NCBI GenBank assembly: GCA_003054665.1 | Contig: QAYY01000002.1 | Location: 372,001-436,000, forward strand | Length of the DNA stretch: 64,000 nucleotides | Source: Opitutaceae bacterium EW11 | GTDB taxonomy: Bacteria > Verrucomicrobiota > Verrucomicrobiia > Opitutales > Opitutaceae | Direction: 5' to 3' | Part shown: positions 57,777 to 64,000 of the stretch, piece after piece | Numbering within the stretch: position 1 is the stretch's first letter | Layout of the letters: every line of letters starts with the position of its first letter | Made by a program: the position numbers and the translations under genes | Notes under the pieces: generated by a model | Told to the model about the DNA's origin: nothing | The model's database searches: none | What the model saw: only the letters and a program-made list of their open reading frames with translations

Positions 57777-60230
57777 TCAGGTTTCGACTCTTTCGTTGTG
57801 CCCCAGCGTGACCAGGATTTGCACTCCTGCGCCGGGCTCGGAACGGACAACGAACTGGCCGCCGATTTGTGTCACGCGTTCCTTCATGCCGATCAGTCCG
57901 AAACCGTCGGTTTCGCTTCCGAGTTCAAACCCTTGGCCGTCGTCCGCCAGACGTAGTTGGATTTCTTCAAAACCAAAAACCAACGTGGCGTGAAAGCTTC
58001 GCGCGTGAGCGTATTTGATGGTGTTCGTGAGCGACTCTTGGGTGACCCGAAGAAGCGTGTCCTCCCACGCGGGGGCCATGGGGCGAGGTTCGCCGTCGAT
58101 TCGGAAGTCCGCACTGAGGTTCGTGCCGCTCGACATTCGCTTGAGCAAGCCGTCCAGCGCCGTGAACAGCGTCCCATCGCAGAGCGAACGCGGGCGGAGG
58201 GCCTGGATGGATCGCCGCGCTTCGCCCAATCCGGATCGCGCCAGATCGCTCGCTTGTTTCATGCGTTCGGCGACCATGGCGAAATCGTTCTGCGCCGCGG
58301 CGCCCGTGGCCGCCTCCAACTGGACGATGACGCCCGTGAACCCTTGCGCGAGCGTGTCGTGGATGTCGCGCGCGAAGCGATTGCGTTCCGCGTTGATGGC
58401 AGACTCGCGGCTCTCGGCGGAGAGGCGGGCCAATTCCATCGCGAGCATCGCCTGATTGGCGAGTGTCTCCGCCAACTCGATTTCCTCGGCCCGGAAAGTC
58501 TGCTTGCGACAAAAACGGAGTCCGATTGCCCCTTCGAGACGTCCGCCAACCGACATCGGAATCAGCAGGACGGTGATGATGCCGAGCGGGAGGAGCCGAT
58601 CGCGCAACGCGAACGGACGCACGGTCCGAATGTCCTCGATGAGGCTCGCCTTGCCCGTGCGAAACACCTCTGGCCACGGCCAGAAATCCTCCATCGGTAA
58701 CTGCAGGTCCATCCCTGCGAAGCGCGGAGCGTCTTTGGTGACGATTCGGTCGTCCTCGAACGCGAACTCAAAGCACACGCTGTCTTTGACGGTATCCCGC
58801 CGCCAGAAACTGCTGCTGTGAGCCCCCCATTGTCGCGTGATCGTGCGCATGATGTGCTCAACCAAGCGCTCGGGGGCCGGCTCGCGGGCCAGGGCTTCCA
58901 ACGAGCCTTTCAGCGCCTCGATCTGTCCGCGTGCGAGTTGCTCCGATGCGCGGAGCGCCTCTTCCGCGCGTCGGCGTTCGGTGACGTCCATCACGATGCC
59001 GAGCATGCGCGTGGGTTTCCCTCCCTGCGTGTTGTACGTGCGGCCGCTCCCGGCGAGCCAGTGGAGACTCCCATCAGGCCAGACGACGCGGAACTCCGAC
59101 TTGAAGTATTCCGAAGTTTCTATCGCCCGGCGCAGTTCGCTCTCCACGCGCGCTCGATCCTCGGAATGCACATGCTGCAAAAATTGTTTGGCACCCCATT
59201 CGGACTCCGGGATGGGATCGACGTACCCAAAACATTGATCGTGGCGAGAGGACCGTCGTGAAGTGTCGCGCACCATGTCCCAATCCCAATCGCCTACGCG
59301 CCCCGACTCCAACGTGAGTTCAAGCGCGGCTTTGGTTCGCTCCATCAGCACCCAATCCGTGACATCCCAATACATCGTGCGGGAGTAACCATTTCCGGTC
59401 GCAGGCCTTGACCACCAGTGAACCCAGACTGGCCTTCCATCGTCCTTGCGCCGCAGCTCCAGGAGCACGGGCCCGGACTCGCCGGCCGGTCCAAGGACGG
59501 ACAGGGAATCACTCATGCGCCTCTTGTTTTCGGCTGTTTCGGCCGCGAGGCCGGACCCGAAGACCGAGCCGACATCTTCCGGACTGATTCCGAGCAGGTT
59601 CCTCGCCGCGCGGTTTGCGCGAATGAACCGCGTATCCAGTCCTTCATGCACATATGGAATCGGCGCCTCTTCGAAAAGGTCTTCGAACTCCGCCTGCAGC
59701 CGGGCGTTCTCCTCTTCGAGATCCTTTCCCACCGTCACATCCAGCACCGTTCCGATCAGGCGATCGATTTTCCCTTCGCGCGACATGAACGCCTGGCCCC
59801 AAGCTTTCACCCACCGGACTGTTCCGTCGCTCGGCTTCACGATGCGATATTCAGCCCGATATCTGCCGCCATTCGCGCCACTGACTGCTTCGGCGACGGC
59901 GCGCTCTATGCGTTCGCGATCGTCGGGGTGAATGCATTTCAGGAATAACTGCTGCGATACCTCGGCGTCGTGCGGCACGCCGAAGATTTCCCTGAAGCGA
60001 GGCGACCACTGTTCCGCCAAGGCGAAGTTTTTTATCTCCCCCTCCCAGAGTCCGATCTGAGCCGCTTCCAACGTGGCGAGCAGGCATTGCCGTTTGTCGG
60101 ACTCCGACGCGCACAGCTGATTCGCCTGGTCCAGGCGTTGCCGGCATTCGGCGAGTTCGCGCCGGCACGTCGCCAGTTCGTCATGCAACGATTCGATCGT
60201 TTCAACCGCGTCGGCGCTTTCAGGATTCAT
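57777..60230 (-). CDS. PAS/GAF sensor histidine kinase (NarX/DesK-type)
   Basis: Cytoplasmic sensor kinase of 817 residues with no transmembrane segment. A coiled coil (about 10-45) leads to three PAS domains (about 50-170, 180-300, 305-425; PAC-type ends HPDDRERIERA and HSEDRARVESEL), a GAF domain (about 440-600), a HisKA_3 dimerisation region with His624 (ERNRFARDIHDTLAQGFTGVIVQLEAA) and a HATPase domain (LADDGQGFELGSETDGFGLIGMKERV). The signal is not deducible. It is co-transcribed with the response regulator. Confidence 0.93.
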   Translation of the reverse strand: MNPESADAVETIESLHDELATCRRELAECRQRLDQANQLCASESDKRQCLLATLEAAQIGLWEGEIKNFALAEQWSPRFREIFGVPHDAEVSQQLFLKCIHPDDRERIERAVAEAVSGANGGRYRAEYRIVKPSDGTVRWVKAWGQAFMSREGKIDRLIGTVLDVTVGKDLEEENARLQAEFEDLFEEAPIPYVHEGLDTRFIRANRAARNLLGISPEDVGSVFGSGLAAETAENKRRMSDSLSVLGPAGESGPVLLELRRKDDGRPVWVHWWSRPATGNGYSRTMYWDVTDWVLMERTKAALELTLESGRVGDWDWDMVRDTSRRSSRHDQCFGYVDPIPESEWGAKQFLQHVHSEDRARVESELRRAIETSEYFKSEFRVVWPDGSLHWLAGSGRTYNTQGGKPTRMLGIVMDVTERRRAEEALRASEQLARGQIEALKGSLEALAREPAPERLVEHIMRTITRQWGAHSSSFWRRDTVKDSVCFEFAFEDDRIVTKDAPRFAGMDLQLPMEDFWPWPEVFRTGKASLIEDIRTVRPFALRDRLLPLGIITVLLIPMSVGGRLEGAIGLRFCRKQTFRAEEIELAETLANQAMLAMELARLSAESRESAINAERNRFARDIHDTLAQGFTGVIVQLEAATGAAAQNDFAMVAERMKQASDLARSGLGEARRSIQALRPRSLCDGTLFTALDGLLKRMSSGTNLSADFRIDGEPRPMAPAWEDTLLRVTQESLTNTIKYAHARSFHATLVFGFEEIQLRLADDGQGFELGSETDGFGLIGMKERVTQIGGQFVVRSEPGAGVQILVTLGHNERVET

Positions 60231-60342
60231 TGCGTTGTTGGATGCGTGCCGGTGCTACGAAGCACACCCCGCAGTCGAATCGAGAAAGAGTATCGCCCCG
60301 CTTGGCGCGACGGGAGGAGATCGGAAATCGAGAAACATCTAC

Positions 60343-60453
60343 GGTAGTCACACTATGCCACAGACACAAAACCGTCCATGGTGATTGCCTCCTTCTTTAG
60401 GCGGAGACGAGGCTCCGCCAAAAGAGGGATGACGTTGCCAGTGTGACTTAACC
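60343..60453. repeat. ~111-bp element with terminal inverted repeats
   Basis: Ends with the arms AGTCACACT and AGTGTGACT (9 of 9), with partial extension outward (GGT- and -ACC). Inside is a stem GGCGGAG/CTCCGCC (60400-60419). The size and symmetry resemble a small non-autonomous mobile element or structured repeat. No target duplication was confirmed. Confidence 0.45.
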
Positions 60454-60490
60454 GACTTCACGAGTATCGCGTTTCCGCTCTCGTAAGTTG

Positions 60491-60608
60491 GCCGCTCGGT
60501 CGCGACGCGTGCCGGAAGCAGGAACGAGTCCCGCGAGTCACACGCGATAGCCGTCGCTCGCCTTCGAGAAGCCCGCTTGCGGGTGGGGCGGCGCGTCCCT
60601 GCGACGCC
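60491..60608 (+). repeat. ~119-bp repeat, copy B (contains dispersed repeat copy 5)
   Basis: 118-base near-copy of 47362-47480, in the same orientation. The common 35-bp block is at 60574-60608 and begins CGCTTGCGGGTGGGGCGGCG. Both full copies are intergenic. Confidence 0.88.
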
Positions 60609-60694
60609 AGAAGGCCGCCGCTTGCGAACGGGTTCGTTCGCCCCACGCGAACGGGCGAGGATCGGTGCGCGGAAGGAACACCCCTTTGCCGAAC

Positions 60695-62275
60695 TCAGTA
60701 CGTCACCGTCTCACCCGGGAGCGGTGGAGTGGAGGGCGGTGTTTTGCGGTTTTTCGTCACGGCTTCGAAGCCGCTGGCGAGCTTGATCAGCGTCGGCTCG
60801 CTCCAGGGGCGCCCGAGAATCTCCAGGCCGACAGGATTGCCGTCGGCCGTGAAACCCATCGGCACGATGAAGGCCGGCAGTCCGGTGAGCGGGCTGGTCT
60901 GATTGGCGGTGTATTGACGTTCCGGATCGGTCCGCGGGCCCAGCTTCAGCGGCTTGCTCAACTTGTGCGGGTAGATGAGCGCATCCAGCTGGTAGCGGTC
61001 CATCAATTCGACCAGGGCCTTCCGGAGCGCGACCTTGCCCTGGAGGGTGGCGCGGTATTCGGGATCGCGGTTCAGATCGACGGGTTTCTCGATCAGCTCC
61101 TTGTCCGCCGGCCGGCCGGGAACGCCGGGGTGATCGAGAAGAAGGGCCCGGGCATCCTTGAACGGATACCCCGGACCCTGCCGCTCCAGGTAATGATCGA
61201 TCGCGGCGATGCGTTCGTAGCGGCTTGGGAAACTGTTGGCCGCGAGAAAACGCGGCAGATCGATGCCCAGCGAGACGGGGTCGACGACTTTGGCGCCGTT
61301 GTTGCCGAAAACCGCGATCGCCTTTTTCGCCATCTCCACGATTTCGGGATCGGCGGCGGGCTCGTTGAAATCCCAGGCTTCCTTGAGCACGCCGACGCGT
61401 GCGCCGCGCAGTCCTTTCGGATCGATGAATGACACGTAGGTTTTCTCCGGCATCTGGCCGAGGCTCTGCGCCGTCCAGAGATCGTTGCTGTCGAAGCCCG
61501 CGATCACATCGAGGACGAGGCAGAGATCGAGCACGCTGCGAGCCATCGGCCCGCCGCGTTCGCCGGTGATGTAACTCCACATCTGGCCGTCGCGGCTGAT
61601 CAGACCCGAGGTGGTGGAGAGGCCGAAGAGATTGCTGTCGCTCGTCGGCGTGCGGATGGAGAAGCCCGTCTCGCTGCCCAGGCCGGCGGCGGCAAAGACC
61701 GCGGCGACGGCGGCGCCGGTGCCGGAGCTGGACCAACCGGAAGTGCGCGTGAGGTCGTATGGATTGTGCGTGTTTCCGCCGAGCGTGCTGGCGGCGACGT
61801 TCTCCGGCTGGGCGTACCAGTCGGACTGGTTGAGCTTGGCCAGGATGATCGCGCCGGCCTCGCGGAGCCGCCGGACGACATAGGCGTCCTTGGTCGGTTT
61901 CACGCCCTTCAACGGGAGATATCCGCCGGTGGTCGGCATGTCGTGCGTGTCGAAGACGTCCTTTACCACGATGGGAATTCCGTGCAACGGGGAGCGCGGT
62001 CCTTTGGTTTTCCGCTCGGCGTCGAGGGTGCGGGCCTCCTCCAACGCGCCTGGGTTGAGGAAGAGGACGGATCTGATTCCGGGGCCCTTCTGATCGTACG
62101 CGTCGATTCGCGCGAGATAGAGCTGGGTCAGTTTCTCCGAAGTCAGCGCGCCCTTGTCCATGGCGGCCTGGAGATCGGCGATGGTGGCGGTGCTCAGCTC
62201 GAGGGAGGCAGACTCGGCGCGCGGGAGCAGGAGGAGACCGAAAGCGAGAAGGAGGGCGAGGCGGAAGCGTTTCAT
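60695..62275 (-). CDS. secreted amidase (amidase signature family), copy 1
   Basis: Exported amidase-signature protein of 526 residues with a signal peptide (MKRFRLALLLAFGLLLLPRAESA). The catalytic Lys region reads GIPIVVKDVFDTHDMPTTGG, the cis-Ser region SGWSSSGTGAAVAAV and the nucleophile region ETGFSIRTP. Family sequence here is GGSIR, so a Phe replaces one Gly beside the catalytic Ser. Overall it is a close paralogue of the downstream gene. It probably hydrolyses an amide in the periplasm, but a different activity or specificity is possible. The start was set at the ATG that begins the signal peptide. Confidence 0.9.
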   Translation of the reverse strand: MKRFRLALLLAFGLLLLPRAESASLELSTATIADLQAAMDKGALTSEKLTQLYLARIDAYDQKGPGIRSVLFLNPGALEEARTLDAERKTKGPRSPLHGIPIVVKDVFDTHDMPTTGGYLPLKGVKPTKDAYVVRRLREAGAIILAKLNQSDWYAQPENVAASTLGGNTHNPYDLTRTSGWSSSGTGAAVAAVFAAAGLGSETGFSIRTPTSDSNLFGLSTTSGLISRDGQMWSYITGERGGPMARSVLDLCLVLDVIAGFDSNDLWTAQSLGQMPEKTYVSFIDPKGLRGARVGVLKEAWDFNEPAADPEIVEMAKKAIAVFGNNGAKVVDPVSLGIDLPRFLAANSFPSRYERIAAIDHYLERQGPGYPFKDARALLLDHPGVPGRPADKELIEKPVDLNRDPEYRATLQGKVALRKALVELMDRYQLDALIYPHKLSKPLKLGPRTDPERQYTANQTSPLTGLPAFIVPMGFTADGNPVGLEILGRPWSEPTLIKLASGFEAVTKNRKTPPSTPPLPGETVTY

Positions 62276-62294
62276 GATTCGGTGTAGGGGAGCG

Positions 62295-63890
62295 TCAATA
62301 CGTGAAGGTTTCGCCGGGAAGGGCCGGAGTGGTCGCGGGCGAGACGCGGTGCGGGAACGCCTGCTCGTAGGCATACGCGTAGGCGAGGAGCCGGGGTTCG
62401 CTGTACGCAGGGCCGAGGAACGAGATCGTCACGGGCAGCTTGTCGGTGGTCAGACCCGCCGGGACGATCACGTCCGGGAACTGGGTGACATTGGCGATAC
62501 TGGTGAGCGTGCCGGAGAAAGGGGCCCGCGGTTTGCTGCGGAACTCGGGATCGATCCGGTCGGGGCGCTTGGCGAATGTCGGATACACGAGCGCGTCGAG
62601 CTGGTGATCCTGGATCAGCCCGAGGACTGCGTCGCGCACCATCGCCATGCCGTGGACTCGGGCCGACTTGTAAACCAGGGAGGTGGAGGGCGGGCCGGCG
62701 TTGTCGACCTTGAACCGGTTGTAGAGCGACGGATGCGGCAGCATTTTTCCGCGCGGCGTGGTGAACGCGTCGGCGCGCTCGATCATCTCCGAGAGGGTTT
62801 TCGGATAGTCGCCCTTCAGCGTGGCGAGATAAATGGCGTACTGCTCTCGGATGTCCGCGCCGCGCACGACGTCCATCACGGCGGTGCGGCCTTCGAGTAC
62901 GACTGCCGGATAGTGCAGCGGGTCGATCACGACGGCGCCGAGGGATTTCAGTTCGGCGACCGCGGCGTCGAAGACGCGGTCGACCTCCGGATCGGAGCCG
63001 TTGAGATCGCGGATGACTCCGATGCGCACGCCCTTCAACGCGTCCTTTCGGAGAAAGCCCGTGTAGTCCTTGAAAAACAGACCTGCGCTCGTGGCGGTAA
63101 GCGGATCGTTGGGATCGATGCCGGTCATGAAACCGAGGGAGAGCGCGACGTCATAGACCGTGCGCCCCATCGGCCCTCCGGTATCGAACGTGAGCACGCG
63201 CGGGATGATACCGGAGCGGGAGAGCAGCCCGTTGGTCGGCTTGATGCCCACGACGCCGTTTGCGGAGCAGGGGCCGCGGATGGAGCCGCCGGTGTCCGTG
63301 CCCAGGCCGAGCGGGGCAAACCACGCCGCGAGTCCCGCACCGGTGCCGCCGGAAGAGCCGGCCGGAACGCGGGTCAGATCGTGGGGGTTGTGAGTTTGTC
63401 CTCCGAGCGAACTGAAGCCGTGGCCACCGGCGGCAAACTCGTCGAGGTTGACCTTGGCGAGCATGATGGCGCCGGCGTCCCGCAACGCCCGGATCATCGG
63501 CGCATCCTGTGCGGGCATGTTTCCGGCGAGCAGGAACGAGCCGCCGGTGTTCGGCATGCCGACGACATCGTAGTTGTCCTTCACCAGGACCGGAATGCCG
63601 TGCAGCGGGGAGCGGCGGCCCTTGGCCTTGAACTCCGCATCGAGCGCGCGGGCCTCCGACAGGGCCTCGGGATTCAACGTGATGACGCTGTTGAGCGAGG
63701 GGCCCTTCTGGTCGTAGGCGTCAATGCGGGCCAAATACAGTTGGACGAGCTTTTCGTACGTGAGGGCGCCGGCGTCGACCGCGTCCTGGATGTCGCGGAT
63801 GCCGGCCGTTTCGAGCTGGAAGGTCTTCGCTCCGACGCGGGGTGCGAGCGCGCTGAGCAGGACGAGGAGGGCAAGGAGAGTCGTTTTCAC
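62295..63890 (-). CDS. secreted amidase (amidase signature family), copy 2
   Basis: Exported amidase-signature protein of 531 residues with a signal peptide (MKTTLLALLVLLSALAPRVGA). The Ser-cisSer-Lys triad region is intact: GIPVLVKDNYDVVGMPNTGG, VPAGSSGGTGAGLAA and GTDTGGSIRGPCSANGVVGIKPT. It ends with the same PALPGETFTY motif as copy 1, indicating tandem duplication. The gap to copy 1 is 19 bases, so an operon is likely. The upstream hairpin at 63935-63960 precedes it. Confidence 0.92.
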   Translation of the reverse strand: MKTTLLALLVLLSALAPRVGAKTFQLETAGIRDIQDAVDAGALTYEKLVQLYLARIDAYDQKGPSLNSVITLNPEALSEARALDAEFKAKGRRSPLHGIPVLVKDNYDVVGMPNTGGSFLLAGNMPAQDAPMIRALRDAGAIMLAKVNLDEFAAGGHGFSSLGGQTHNPHDLTRVPAGSSGGTGAGLAAWFAPLGLGTDTGGSIRGPCSANGVVGIKPTNGLLSRSGIIPRVLTFDTGGPMGRTVYDVALSLGFMTGIDPNDPLTATSAGLFFKDYTGFLRKDALKGVRIGVIRDLNGSDPEVDRVFDAAVAELKSLGAVVIDPLHYPAVVLEGRTAVMDVVRGADIREQYAIYLATLKGDYPKTLSEMIERADAFTTPRGKMLPHPSLYNRFKVDNAGPPSTSLVYKSARVHGMAMVRDAVLGLIQDHQLDALVYPTFAKRPDRIDPEFRSKPRAPFSGTLTSIANVTQFPDVIVPAGLTTDKLPVTISFLGPAYSEPRLLAYAYAYEQAFPHRVSPATTPALPGETFTY

Positions 63891-63934
63891 CGGGGAGAAG
63901 GGGGAATTCTTCGACAGGATGGAGGGTTCAGGGC

Positions 63935-63960
63935 GGCGCGGCGGCCTGCACCGCCGCGCC
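63935..63960. other. perfect hairpin upstream of the amidase pair
   Basis: Arms GGCGCGGCGG and CCGCCGCGCC (10 of 10) with a CCTGCA loop lie 44 bases before the amidase ATG on the minus strand. It may be a terminator of a gene beyond the window or a leader structure. Confidence 0.5.
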
Positions 63961-64000
63961 GCGGTTCGTTTTCGCCGCCAACCAAAACGGCGAAGAAGGA

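Larger units (their letters stand above)
60231..60694. other. intergenic region with palindromic element and ~119-bp repeat
   Basis: 464 bases between the kinase gene and the amidase gene. It contains an element with terminal inverted repeats (60343-60453) and a ~119-bp repeat (60491-60608). No gene is supported; an open frame at 60458-60646 is made of repeat sequence. Confidence 0.7.

Noticed and set aside
24436-60608. CRISPR array formed by the repeated 35-bp block
   Set aside because: Copies are scattered over about 36 kb in different orientations, without regular spacers or cas genes.
60458-60646. 62-codon frame in the repeat region upstream of the amidases
   Set aside because: It is formed by the ~119-bp repeat and is not conserved in the other copy's reading frame.

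Overview
The window is high-GC bacterial DNA with densely packed genes on both strands. The gene content suggests Verrucomicrobiota, probably the Opitutales. The pointers are a Ysc-type injectisome beside a large propeller-type hybrid histidine kinase, a FecI/FecR regulator, a secreted GH3 beta-glucosidase, a phosphate-selective-type porin and paired exported amidases. No rRNA or tRNA gene was found, so the taxonomy is an inference.

Region 1 (1-18238, all minus strand) is an almost complete type III secretion system in the Yersinia Ysc order. Transcription runs from right to left. One unit is sctW(yopN)-tyeA-sycN-sctX-sctY-sctV-chaperone-sctC-sctD. A second is sctE-F-G-I-J-K-L-N-O-P-Q-R-S-T-U, and sctU runs off the left edge. 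Most neighbours overlap by ATGA or GTGA. No needle-tip, translocator or effector gene is present.

Region 2 (18239-24245) looks regulatory: a LuxR-type regulator with a receiver lacking the phospho-acceptor Asp, a 1279-residue propeller hybrid histidine kinase, and a REC-LuxR response regulator. An 18-bp motif lies upstream of both T3SS units and in the luxR/kinase divergent region, which suggests a shared regulator.

Region 3 (24246-33543) holds a porin / secreted PDC-sensor protein / chemoreceptor operon, a GH3 glycosidase, and small housekeeping-like genes (MmcQ/YjbR, YchJ, GNAT, epimerase).

Region 4 (33544-41141) holds a three-gene plus-strand cassette: a 940-residue CHAT (caspase-like) protein, a ComEC-type metallo-beta-lactamase-fold protein and a DUF2235 alpha/beta hydrolase. 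This is the best candidate for an undescribed, possibly conflict or defence, system. A GNAT, a membrane protein and a one-polypeptide fusion of an ECF sigma factor with a FecR-like anti-sigma factor follow.

Region 5 (41142-48369) holds an RND efflux pump with adaptor, an asparaginase C-terminal-domain-like exported protein, a hypothetical exported protein and repeat-rich intergenic DNA.

Region 6 (48390-56950, minus) is a cluster of hydrolases and transport-related genes: an alpha/beta hydrolase, a hydrolase-cupin fusion, an alginate-export-type outer-membrane protein, DoxX, a YtcJ-like amidohydrolase, an ABM-domain membrane protein, an isochorismatase-fold hydrolase and a degenerate MBL protein. 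A NarL-type two-component system (57061-60230) lies directly upstream. Two tandem secreted amidases (60695-63890) end the window.

Five intergenic regions carry a dispersed ~35-bp repeat, extended to ~119 bp in two of them. There is no CRISPR array and no insertion sequence.
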